Origin: JABDMH01 sp965222645
GTDB taxonomy: Bacteria; Bacteroidota; Bacteroidia; Chitinophagales; Saprospiraceae
Assembly (NCBI GenBank): GCA_965222645.1
Contig: OZ244968.1
Coordinates: 2,914,001 to 2,978,000, forward strand
DNA length: 64,000 nt
Direction of reading: 5' to 3'
Positions 54,086 through 62,772 of the stretch are shown one piece after another. Positions within the stretch are counted from its first letter, which is position 1. Every line of letters starts with the position of its first letter. The translations under genes and the position numbers were made by a program. The notes beneath the pieces are model-generated. The model searched no databases, was not told the origin of the DNA, and saw only the letters and a list, made by a program, of their open reading frames with translations.

Positions 54086-54973
54086 TTACTGAGCCGTCAA
54101 GACCTTGAGTTCATATTTCTTCATGAACTCAGATGGAGTAATACCCATAAGCATTTTAAACTGTCTATTGAAGTTTGTAAATGTATTGAAGCCGGACTGG
54201 TAGCATACTTCTGAGACCTGCTTATCACCCTCAATAAGCAATTTACAAGCATGCCTTATTCTTATCTCATTGAGGTATTGAGAAAATGATTTTTGTGTCC
54301 GTTTTTTAAAAAATCTACAGAAGGAATTAGGCGTCATATGTGCAATGGCAGCTATCTCCTGCAGTTCTATTTTTCTTTCAAAATTTTGCGTCAAATAATT
54401 TATTATTTCAGCCATCCTTTTCCTTTCATCTCTTTTGTAAGTATTTGTGACACCGTCACCACATAATAAAACAGAATTTTCACTGACAGACAAGATATCC
54501 AGCACTCTTAACAAGTTAATTATACTTGCCAATCCCCGGCTACCAACAAGTCCCACCATATGATTATGAACCAGATAAGTCACTGCCTTCGAAAACTTTA
54601 ACCCCCTACTTGCATTTCTAAATAATTTCTGAACATTCTGTGATTCTGATAGATTTAGAAATTTCTCTCCTAAAAAATCTCGATCGAATTTTACCACAAT
54701 TAGGTCTACTATCTTTCCAGTCTTGCCTTTCTCATAGTATTCCTTTTCATTTCTAAAAAGGTGGGGAACCTCACTACCAATCAGGTATAATTCTCCCGGG
54801 CCAAAGCTGCCAATAGAATTTCCCACATAGCGTGTGCCCGTACTTTTTAAGAAATAGATCAATTCAAGTTCGGGGTGAAAATGCCAGTCATGCTCAATAC
54901 ATGGCAAGGTATCCTGTCTTACTGAAAAGGAGTTCTCAGGCTTTCTTTCGGTTTGTTTAAATTTTAGTTTCAT
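54086..54973 (-). CDS. AraC family transcriptional regulator
   Basis: 295 residues from ATG 54973; a TTG at 55000 would add nine residues. The N-terminal cupin (HDWHFHPELELIYF, FGPGELYLIG) binds a ligand, and the C-terminus has two helix-turn-helices: ELQEIAAIAHMTPNSF and VSEVCYQSGFNTFTNFN. It is the last gene of the minus-strand run, 185 bp downstream of a GH117 gene, and has a -7-like box of its own. It is a good candidate regulator of the GH29/GH117/sulfatase operon, responding to a sugar. Confidence 0.9.
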   Translation of the reverse strand: MKLKFKQTERKPENSFSVRQDTLPCIEHDWHFHPELELIYFLKSTGTRYVGNSIGSFGPGELYLIGSEVPHLFRNEKEYYEKGKTGKIVDLIVVKFDRDFLGEKFLNLSESQNVQKLFRNASRGLKFSKAVTYLVHNHMVGLVGSRGLASIINLLRVLDILSVSENSVLLCGDGVTNTYKRDERKRMAEIINYLTQNFERKIELQEIAAIAHMTPNSFCRFFKKRTQKSFSQYLNEIRIRHACKLLIEGDKQVSEVCYQSGFNTFTNFNRQFKMLMGITPSEFMKKYELKVLTAQ

Positions 54974-55021
54974 ACTGAGAAAAGTCAACCATTTAAACAA
55001 TTAGGTCAATCACTTGCTAGT

Positions 55022-55029
55022 CAAATATA
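55022..55029 (-). promoter_or_regulatory. -7-like box upstream of the AraC gene
   Basis: The minus strand reads TATATTTG here, a perfect TAnnTTTG match, 49 nt upstream of ATG 54973. No convincing TTTG is found about 20 nt further upstream, so the promoter is incomplete. Confidence 0.35.
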
Positions 55030-55158
55030 AACAATTTATTCGTTTTTTTTACTGAACTATAAATTAATGGGTAAAATAGTGCATATTGTCGCTGTACTCA
55101 GTCAACGAACTGATACGTGAGTAAGAATTCGATCAGATTGATCTTCCATGTATAGGGA

Positions 55159-56394
55159 TCATTCACCCAAAATCCGATTTCGCTGTTTTTCACTTAATCC
55201 CTGCCTAAGGTAAACTTCAGGTCTGTGATTTACCCGGTGCATCTTCATTTCCGGATCATGAATATCCAGGCTTAGATCGCAATCAAACCGCACTAATTTG
55301 GAGCACATATGATCCCATGAGCCAGTTACATTTATAAAGTGGGCCAACCCCCAGGTAATACCGCGGCCATCCTTGGTATTAGAAAACGCATCGGGCACGA
55401 ACGGAGCAGCGGCATACGGCATAAGCTCTGTTATGGAGGCAATTTTGAAATTTACCCAGTCTTCAGCATATTGAATTGTGTTGTGCTCGGGACCGTCTTT
55501 ATAAACCAGTGCTGCAACACCGCGTCTAAATGGGAAAAGACTCGTCTCATGACCAGAAGTGATGACAGGATTGAGTGGATGTTTATTAAACGGTCCAAGT
55601 GGGTGATCAGCAATTGCTAATCCTTGCATACGAATCTTGTCCGGCCTTTCACCAAAGTCGGACTTATAATAAAGGTATATTTTTCCTTCATGAACCAATG
55701 GATACGGGTCGTGAATCGAATACTGATCCCACTCTCCTTCATTCCCATTGGGAATCACTATCTCATTGTACGGGGTCCAAGGCCCATCTGGTGAATCCGC
55801 ATAAGATACTGCAACAGGGCAATCGTCTCCACGTGTCCCGCTGGCTTCCATAAATCCCTGATAATAAAGGTAATATTTGCTTTCCCATATCAGAATATCA
55901 GTTGTCGTGACAGAACGCCAACCCACCAGAGGCTTTTCTGGTCTTTCTATGGCGACTCCTTTTTCCTCCCACGTAAATCCGTCTTCACTTGTCGCATACC
56001 AAATTTCCGCCAGATCCCAATCGGAAGAGGGAATTGTATCATTGCTTTTTGCAGCCCCACGCGGAGGAACCGGGGTCTTCCTGTATGTGTACCAAACATA
56101 GTATTTACCGTCGTGCAAAATTATTTTTGAAGGATCACGTCTGGTAATAGTACCATCATAATCATTGTATTCAAAACCCTTTAGATCTGAGTACTTAAAT
56201 TGACTGAAAAGTTCATTTTTCTCTGGTTGCGGTGTCTCATAATTTGTATAAATTCTTTGCATCGCCTCACTCATCTCCCGATCTGGTTTTTTATCCGGAA
56301 GATTAAAAGGGAATCCTACGGGTGTTTCCGGAGAGTTTTTATCTACACAGCAAAAACAGAGGAGTGAAATCCATAAAATGGATTGGATTTTCAT
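55159..56394 (-). CDS. GH117 family lipoprotein
   Basis: 411 residues from ATG 56394, preferred over an ATG at 56427 because it yields a normal lipoprotein signal (ILWISLLCFCC). GH117 marks are SEAMQR (42-47), Asp87 (TRRDPS), IHDPYPLVH and TSGHE. It shares with the 47444 protein a DDCPV strand and the RMQGLAIADHP-type segment, so these two form a subgroup distinct from the PPIGWNRA subgroup. It follows a sulfatase gene by 69 bp in the same direction, implying joint removal of sulfate and anhydrogalactose. Confidence 0.86.
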   Translation of the reverse strand: MKIQSILWISLLCFCCVDKNSPETPVGFPFNLPDKKPDREMSEAMQRIYTNYETPQPEKNELFSQFKYSDLKGFEYNDYDGTITRRDPSKIILHDGKYYVWYTYRKTPVPPRGAAKSNDTIPSSDWDLAEIWYATSEDGFTWEEKGVAIERPEKPLVGWRSVTTTDILIWESKYYLYYQGFMEASGTRGDDCPVAVSYADSPDGPWTPYNEIVIPNGNEGEWDQYSIHDPYPLVHEGKIYLYYKSDFGERPDKIRMQGLAIADHPLGPFNKHPLNPVITSGHETSLFPFRRGVAALVYKDGPEHNTIQYAEDWVNFKIASITELMPYAAAPFVPDAFSNTKDGRGITWGLAHFINVTGSWDHMCSKLVRFDCDLSLDIHDPEMKMHRVNHRPEVYLRQGLSEKQRNRILGE

Positions 56395-56463
56395 TTTAAT
56401 AACAAGTGTTGTTTGAAACTCTTTCATGTGTAATCTAAAAATAATTTAACAGCGCAATGATTC

Positions 56464-58317
56464 TTATTCCAGTGACCTAATGGAGGTGTAGTAAACCCCA
56501 AATCTGGTATCTCCTATGATAAAATCATTAACAAGGAATGTCTTACCTTTCTCCAATTGGATATGAAATTTAACTTCGTGGTCATTTGGTTTGATCGACT
56601 TTTCATGAATTTGATTGGCGATCTGAATTTGCACTTTATCAGGCTTGATAACCTCGTAGTGATACATGTCTTTGGGATTCTTATCTGGAATCCCATGAAT
56701 GGGTCCAGAGCATTCGCTTGGCCATCTACGGCAAGATATTTCGTACAGACCTTCTTTCTCCACCATAATTGCATGTGTATTGTTTTTATTCCTCAACCCC
56801 GCGGCTACATGCTCTGCCTTCCAAATTCCTGGTGACTCCCCGATCGCATGTTGTATAGTCAGGTTAATTTCCTGCTGAATCTCATTTCCTACTATACTCA
56901 CAGGAAATTCATAATAATCGGGTCTAGTTTTTGCTTGCGAGACAAACAGTTCGTTCTCCTTTAGTAATTTTTCGACAATTTCAGGAAAATGACTTGCTAC
57001 ATCAATTTCCTGAAAGGGATCCTTCCTGATTTGATATAGTTCCCTGCCATTTATCAGGCGATAGTGCTCAGTCAGCATGCAAGATCCATCTACATCTTCA
57101 GGAGCTCGCCAGTCTTGTCTATGATGAATAAAAAGGGTTCGATCACTTGAAGTAGATGCATCATTCAAAATGACAGATGACAAATCAATCCCGTCAAATT
57201 CTAATTGATCTGGCACAGAAATTTGACAAAGACTTGCTAAAGTTGGAAAAATATCGATGTGTGCTGCTAATACATTTATATCTTTCCCCCCTCCGATCTT
57301 TTGTCCGGGCCACCGAATAAAAAATGGCACACGATGTCCACCTTCGGTTTTATCTCCTTTCATACCTCTAAACCCCCGGTTAAATCCTAGACGACCATCT
57401 CTGCTTATTCCCCCTCCCGAACCATTATCGGTCATAAAAATGACAATCGTATTTTCATATAAATCTTTTCTTTTTAAATACTGTTCCAACTCACCTACAT
57501 TCTCATCGATATTGGTTATCATACCATAAAAGTCAGCACTTCGAATTTCCTTATTCTCCAGATGTCGATAGGGCGCTGAATATTGCTCCGCTACTTTAAA
57601 TGGAGAGTGCGGCGCATTAGTAGATATATAGGCGAAGAAAGGTTGGTCACTTTTTGCATCAATAAACTTGATTGCTTCATCAAACCATATATCGGTACAA
57701 TAACCTGTAAACTCTACTGCCACATTGTTCACAAAATAAACATCATCAAAATAGCTATTGCCCCAATAGTCTGACAGTTCTCCCACTCCTCCTGCTTTGT
57801 GATGTACTGCCAGATCAAATCCACAATCCGTAGCTCGAGATGGGTAGTTATCACCTAAATGCCACTTGCCAAATAACCCGGTGCGATAACCATTCTGCCG
57901 GAAGATATCTGCAATTGTCATTGTGCCGCCGGCAAGGGCATCCCGGCCCTTATATGTCGCCCATGTCCCCGTATTTATAGGATAGCGACCCGTCATTAGA
58001 GCCGCACGAGTGGGTGTGCAAACAGGACTAACATGAAAATCAGTAAATCTCACTGCCTGATCATAAAAGGAATCTAGATGTGGTGTCTTAATCCATGGAT
58101 TGCCATGACAGCTGAGATCACCAATACCCTGATCATCGGTAAGAATAAGAATAACGTTTGGATGATCTTTGCTTTTAAATGTTATGTCATCATAACAATC
58201 GGATCCTGGTAACACAGTTGAATAAAGACAAAGAAAAATTAAACTCCAGAATCTTTTTAAAATTCTCACATCCGGAATATGAACGTATTTAGTCATTAGG
58301 CACTTTAATATTCTCAT
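56464..58317 (-). CDS. S1 family arylsulfatase-type sulfatase with C-terminal extension
   Basis: 617 residues. A hydrophobic N-terminus (FWSLIFLCLYSTVLPG) suggests export. The sulfatase core shows ILTDDQGIGDLSCHGNP, formylglycine motif SPVCTPTRAALMTGR (Cys100), GLFGKWHLGD and FMTDNGSGGG. The last 150 residues (VEKEGLYEISCRRWPSE and after) form an added beta-rich domain common in marine sulfatases. The target is presumably a sulfate ester on galactan or fucose-decorated oligosaccharide, given GH117 and GH29 neighbours. Maturation needs an unlinked formylglycine-generating enzyme. Confidence 0.92.
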   Translation of the reverse strand: MRILKCLMTKYVHIPDVRILKRFWSLIFLCLYSTVLPGSDCYDDITFKSKDHPNVILILTDDQGIGDLSCHGNPWIKTPHLDSFYDQAVRFTDFHVSPVCTPTRAALMTGRYPINTGTWATYKGRDALAGGTMTIADIFRQNGYRTGLFGKWHLGDNYPSRATDCGFDLAVHHKAGGVGELSDYWGNSYFDDVYFVNNVAVEFTGYCTDIWFDEAIKFIDAKSDQPFFAYISTNAPHSPFKVAEQYSAPYRHLENKEIRSADFYGMITNIDENVGELEQYLKRKDLYENTIVIFMTDNGSGGGISRDGRLGFNRGFRGMKGDKTEGGHRVPFFIRWPGQKIGGGKDINVLAAHIDIFPTLASLCQISVPDQLEFDGIDLSSVILNDASTSSDRTLFIHHRQDWRAPEDVDGSCMLTEHYRLINGRELYQIRKDPFQEIDVASHFPEIVEKLLKENELFVSQAKTRPDYYEFPVSIVGNEIQQEINLTIQHAIGESPGIWKAEHVAAGLRNKNNTHAIMVEKEGLYEISCRRWPSECSGPIHGIPDKNPKDMYHYEVIKPDKVQIQIANQIHEKSIKPNDHEVKFHIQLEKGKTFLVNDFIIGDTRFGVYYTSIRSLE

Positions 58318-58353
58318 CGATCATGAGAGGATAGTTCTCGATGATCCAATTTA

Positions 58354-59685
58354 TTATTCTTCCTTCTCAGTTTTTGTGAATTTTACATTCTTCATACTTT
58401 GCTCAAAATAGACTTCCGGACGATGCCAGACACCCGTTTTTTTTAAGGCAGGTGCGTGATAATCCAGACTGAGATCACAATCAAACCTTGCCAAAATGGA
58501 ATACCTTTTATCACCGGCACCCGCATTGATGAAATGACATAATCCCCAGGTAAAGCCTCGTCCATATTGTGTATTGGTAAATGCATCAGGAATATATGGT
58601 GCAGCCGCAATCGGAGTTAAAGATACAGATGATGCGATTTCGAAATTTACTCCGTCTCTAGCGTACTGGATTGTTTCGCGTTCGTTTCCATCCTTAATTG
58701 CCAATGTTGCTATTCCTTCCCTAAAGGGGAAATAGGTTGTTTCATGACCCGATTGCATCACGGGGTTCAGTGGGTGTTTTTCAAAGGGACCAAGAGGATC
58801 ATCTGCAATTGCCAAACCATGCCCTACGGCATATTGATCCCGCTTGCCAGGCCATTTGTTATAGGCCGCCTTGTAGTAGATGTAAATCTTACCCCGGTGC
58901 ACCAGAGGTTGAGGGTCGTGTGTAGCATTGCGATCCCAATCGTCTTCTGCACCAAAGGGTATGACTTGATCCCTCCCGTGGATCCAGGGCCCTTCAGGAG
59001 ATTCTGCATAAGAAACAGACACAGGGCACAAATCTCCTCTCAGGCCGCTAGGCTCTTCGAATGCCTGGTAATACAAATAGTACTTTTCTTTCCAAACCAA
59101 TATATCGGGTGTTGCAACTGATCGCCATCCCGATTTCGGTTCAGGTGGTCTTTCTATAGCTACTCCTTTTTCTTCCCAGGTAATACCATCTTCGCTCGTA
59201 GCATACCAAATATCAGCGAGGTCCCAATCTGTCGAGGGGACTACCTTTGTAGCCTCATTTGCACGATTCCATCCGATTGGCGGTACTTCCGTCTCCCTCT
59301 TTGTATAGTATATATAATATACACCGTCAATTAAAATAGGCCGTGAGGGATCTCGCCGTGACACCGTTCCATCTCCTCCCCGATAATCAAATCCATGCAA
59401 ACGGGTATATTTAAACTGACTGAACAATTCGTTATCCTGCGCCCGTGGTGCAGGATAATTAAACATGCGCTGACTTGCTGCACTCATCGGGATGTCGGGT
59501 TTCTCGGTAGGCAAGACAAAGGGAAATGAATGCCGTACATCACCCTCCGGATTTTCCTGTAGTCCTTTGTTACTCACCTGTGTACACGACAGACAGAATA
59601 CCAGAATAATAAACAGCGACGATCGTTTCAGAACTTCGAAACCCGTAATAAAATATGTCAGGATCAGGCAATTAGAGTTTGGCAT
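58354..59685 (-). CDS. GH117 family lipoprotein
   Basis: 443 residues from ATG 59685, 1 bp after the GH29 stop, with lipobox FCLSC (Cys34). GH117 marks are SAASQR (68-73), Asp112 (SRRDPS), the second Asp in THDPQPLVH, and QSGHE. It belongs with the PPIGWNRANEAT subgroup seen in the 17153 fusion. An insertion around NKWPGKRDQYAVG is its own. Tight coupling to the fucosidase gene suggests both act on the same oligosaccharide. Confidence 0.87.
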   Translation of the reverse strand: MPNSNCLILTYFITGFEVLKRSSLFIILVFCLSCTQVSNKGLQENPEGDVRHSFPFVLPTEKPDIPMSAASQRMFNYPAPRAQDNELFSQFKYTRLHGFDYRGGDGTVSRRDPSRPILIDGVYYIYYTKRETEVPPIGWNRANEATKVVPSTDWDLADIWYATSEDGITWEEKGVAIERPPEPKSGWRSVATPDILVWKEKYYLYYQAFEEPSGLRGDLCPVSVSYAESPEGPWIHGRDQVIPFGAEDDWDRNATHDPQPLVHRGKIYIYYKAAYNKWPGKRDQYAVGHGLAIADDPLGPFEKHPLNPVMQSGHETTYFPFREGIATLAIKDGNERETIQYARDGVNFEIASSVSLTPIAAAPYIPDAFTNTQYGRGFTWGLCHFINAGAGDKRYSILARFDCDLSLDYHAPALKKTGVWHRPEVYFEQSMKNVKFTKTEKEE

Positions 59686-59686
59686 A

Positions 59687-61252
59687 TCAATCTATGATAC
59701 TTTTTGTGGCTTTCCCGGCGTTGGGCCCAAAATCAATCTCCATCACAGCGGCATATTGCAATGCATGGTTTTCGGGTAATTCCACTTGCAATCCCTCTGA
59801 ATTTTGATTCCAGTTGATAGCGGATGTTGAACCTAGTAGCCGTACATCGATGATATCATACGGGCAATAATCGGATCCCTTGGCAAGTGAACTGATGTTG
59901 AGCGTGTTATTTCCAGGCAGCTCCAAGGCAATTGCGTATAGTTTATTGTCATTAGTTGTAAACCGAAAATCATTTTCTGTAAAATTCTTATTATTTTTTT
60001 CAGTATGATGACCCGCCGCGACGACTGTTGGTCCTTCTCCAAATATCTGCCATGGCCGGGATCCATAAATAGCCTGCCCGTTTGTCTGCAGCCATTTACC
60101 TATCTCCATGAGTACTTTTATTTGGTCTTCCGGAATGGTGCCGTCTGATTTAGGCCCGACATTAAGTAAAAGACAACCATTCTTACTTACGATATCGACT
60201 AGATCATCAATCAATTGACTCGGTGTCTTCGAGATCCAATTCGAAACATAACCCCAGGAGTTTTTACCAATGGAAGTATCGGTCTGCCATGGTTCTTTAC
60301 GAATATCTGCGAGTTTTCCTCTTTCCAAATCATATAAAAAAGTGCCTTCGGGGAATGACTGAAAATCGCCAAAATTTTTTCCCTGCAATACCACTTCTTT
60401 ATTCCACTCGATTCCCTTATTGTAATAGTATGCAGCTAGTCTCTTATGGTAAGGTCTAAATACTTCCTTATCCCAATAAAAATCAAACCACATGATGTCC
60501 GGCTGATAATTATCAATTATATCTGTAGTTCTATTCCACCAGTTTGTCAAGTGTTTTTCATCCATCTGATCATGCTTTTCCAAATTATGACCATACAGAT
60601 CAAAATAAGCGGAATCCCAATTATCAAATTCTTTCTTTCGGTTGAAAAATACCCAATTGAAGGCAAAATGGGACGATGCCCCCGTTTTTATTCCGGCTTT
60701 GCGGGCGGCTGTAAATAATTCTTTTAGTACATCTCGTTTAGGACCCATTTCCACCGAGTTCCAACGGGTATACCTGCTATCATACATCGCAAAGGCATCA
60801 TGGTGCTCAGCAACCGGGACTATATATTTTGCTCCTGCCTTTACAAAAATATCGAGCCAGGCATCTGCATTAAAGTTTTCTGCTTTAAACAGTGGGATAA
60901 AGTCTTTGTAACCAAATTCACCTGGATGGCCGTATGTTTGCACATGATGTGTATATACGGCTGAAGGGCCCTTCCGTTGTAATTCGAATTCTGCATTCCA
61001 CACTGCTGAATCCATGTACATTAATCGCGGATACCACTCCGAACCAAAAGCAGGTACACTATAAACACCCCAGTGAATAAAAATTCCAAATTTTGCATCT
61101 CTGAACCATTCTGGCACTTGATACTTTTTGAGGGACTCCCAGTTTTCCTCGTATTCCGAAAAAGAGCTACTTACATTGTCTAGGGATTTTTGATTGTTGT
61201 GACAGGCAATAAAGAAAGTAACTGTCAATAATCTCAGAATAAAATTTTTCAT
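59687..61252 (-). CDS. GH29 alpha-L-fucosidase family lipoprotein
   Basis: 521 residues with lipobox FFIAC (Cys17). GH29 signatures are WFRDAKFGIFIHWGVYS, AEHHDAFAMYDS and the nucleophile region PDIMWFDFYW (Asp257), then LLLNVGPKSDGTIP. GH29 enzymes are retaining alpha-L-fucosidases, and some act on alpha-L-galactose, which differs from fucose by one hydroxyl and occurs in porphyran and agar precursors. In this setting, alpha-L-galactosidase activity is a realistic alternative. It precedes a GH117 gene by 1 bp. Confidence 0.92.
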   Translation of the reverse strand: MKNFILRLLTVTFFIACHNNQKSLDNVSSSFSEYEENWESLKKYQVPEWFRDAKFGIFIHWGVYSVPAFGSEWYPRLMYMDSAVWNAEFELQRKGPSAVYTHHVQTYGHPGEFGYKDFIPLFKAENFNADAWLDIFVKAGAKYIVPVAEHHDAFAMYDSRYTRWNSVEMGPKRDVLKELFTAARKAGIKTGASSHFAFNWVFFNRKKEFDNWDSAYFDLYGHNLEKHDQMDEKHLTNWWNRTTDIIDNYQPDIMWFDFYWDKEVFRPYHKRLAAYYYNKGIEWNKEVVLQGKNFGDFQSFPEGTFLYDLERGKLADIRKEPWQTDTSIGKNSWGYVSNWISKTPSQLIDDLVDIVSKNGCLLLNVGPKSDGTIPEDQIKVLMEIGKWLQTNGQAIYGSRPWQIFGEGPTVVAAGHHTEKNNKNFTENDFRFTTNDNKLYAIALELPGNNTLNISSLAKGSDYCPYDIIDVRLLGSTSAINWNQNSEGLQVELPENHALQYAAVMEIDFGPNAGKATKSIID

Positions 61253-61337
61253 ATTTATTACTGCATTTTAGAGTGAATTTTCATGGTCTATACACCATTG
61301 CTTTTTAAAAAGTTTTTTAATAAAATGAGCCAGATAA

Positions 61338-62756
61338 TTAGGCTAAAATCGATTCTACCACTTTTCCATGTACATCTGTTAGTCTATAACGTCGACCCTG
61401 ATGTTTAAAAATCAGCCGCTCATGATCCATTCCAAAAAGGTGCATTAGTGTAGCTTGAAAGTCATGCACATGTACAGGATTTTCGATTATATTATAGCTA
61501 AAATCATCTGTTTTACCTAGCGTAAATCCTGCCTTTACACCTGCGCCGGCCATCCACATCGTAAAACAGCGTGGATGGTGATCTCTTCCATAGTTATCGG
61601 CGGTCAACTTTCCCTGTGAGTAAACCGTCCGACCAAACTCCCCTCCCCACACTACAAGGGTATCCTCCAGCAGGCCTCTTTGCTTAAGATCCTTAATAAG
61701 TGCTGCAGTGGGTTGATCTGTATTTTGGCACTGTCTTTTTATCCCGTTGGGAAGGTATGAGTGCTGGTCCCAACCACGATGGTATAGCTGTACAAATCGT
61801 ACATTTTTCTCCACTAGTTTTCTAGCCAACAGGCAATTAGCAGCGTATGTGCCCGGGATGCGGCTGTCAGGCCCATATAATTTAAAAATATGTTCAGGCT
61901 CATCAGACATATCCGCCACATCCGGCACTGCAGATTGCATCCTAAATGCCATTTCATATTGAGTAATTCTAGCCCTCACCTCTGGGTCCCCAGACTCGCG
62001 GTACTGGATATCATTCATATTTTTCAGATAATCAAGCATACGCCTCCGGTCGTCATTCTCATACCCCTGAGGATTGTTGAGATAAAGCACTGGATCTTTC
62101 CCAGACCTAAATTGGACACCCTGATGCTCCGTCGGTAAAAATCCATTACCCCAAAGACGTGCGTATACGGGCTGGCCACTACCATTATTTGAAACCAGGA
62201 CTATAAAGGTGGGTAAATTGTCATTCAATGATCCCAGACCGTAGCTAAGCCAAGCGCCTATTGAAGGCCGTCCGGCTAATTGGTGCCCTGTCTGAAAAAA
62301 AGTAATTGCCGGATCGTGATTTATCTGCTCCGTAAATAACGATTTTATAAAACATAAATCATCTACGACTTCTGCAGTATACGGCATTAATTCACTTACC
62401 CACTGGCCGCAGTCACCATATTGCTTAAAAGAAAAAATCGAAGGTGCCATCGGGAGAGAAGTTTGATCCGCACTCATTGCCGTGAGACGTTGTCCCTTTC
62501 TCACCGAATCGGGCAATTCTTCGCCAGACCTTTTTTCTATTACCGGTTTATAATCAAATGTTTCAAATTGAGATGGCCCTCCACTCTGGAACAAATAAAT
62601 GATTTTCTTCACTTTGCCCTGAAAGTGTGGAAAATCTCCATTTTGTGTTGGAGCAGTTTCCAGGCCCTTCGTTGCACTGGCAGGATTTAATAAAGCTGAC
62701 AGAGCCATTGAGCCGATGCTGAGAGAAGCGGTATTGAGAAATTGTCGCCTTTTCAT
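61338..62756 (-). CDS. DUF1501 protein, Tat-exported
   Basis: 472 residues with a twin-arginine signal (MKRRQFLNTASLSIG). The body is the DUF1501 family, which has a sulfatase/phosphatase-like fold: FQSGGPSQFETFDYKP, YRHNGWDQH-type segment (LYHRGWDQHSYLP) and VVWGGEFGRTVYSQG, with GRDHHPRCFTMW near the end. No formylglycine motif is present. Its partner gene, a DUF1553 protein, lies 16 bp upstream. The pair is widespread in Planctomycetes and some Bacteroidota near sulfatases, and its activity is unknown. Confidence 0.92.
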   Translation of the reverse strand: MKRRQFLNTASLSIGSMALSALLNPASATKGLETAPTQNGDFPHFQGKVKKIIYLFQSGGPSQFETFDYKPVIEKRSGEELPDSVRKGQRLTAMSADQTSLPMAPSIFSFKQYGDCGQWVSELMPYTAEVVDDLCFIKSLFTEQINHDPAITFFQTGHQLAGRPSIGAWLSYGLGSLNDNLPTFIVLVSNNGSGQPVYARLWGNGFLPTEHQGVQFRSGKDPVLYLNNPQGYENDDRRRMLDYLKNMNDIQYRESGDPEVRARITQYEMAFRMQSAVPDVADMSDEPEHIFKLYGPDSRIPGTYAANCLLARKLVEKNVRFVQLYHRGWDQHSYLPNGIKRQCQNTDQPTAALIKDLKQRGLLEDTLVVWGGEFGRTVYSQGKLTADNYGRDHHPRCFTMWMAGAGVKAGFTLGKTDDFSYNIIENPVHVHDFQATLMHLFGMDHERLIFKHQGRRYRLTDVHGKVVESILA

Positions 62757-62772
62757 TTCATTTTCGTATTTA

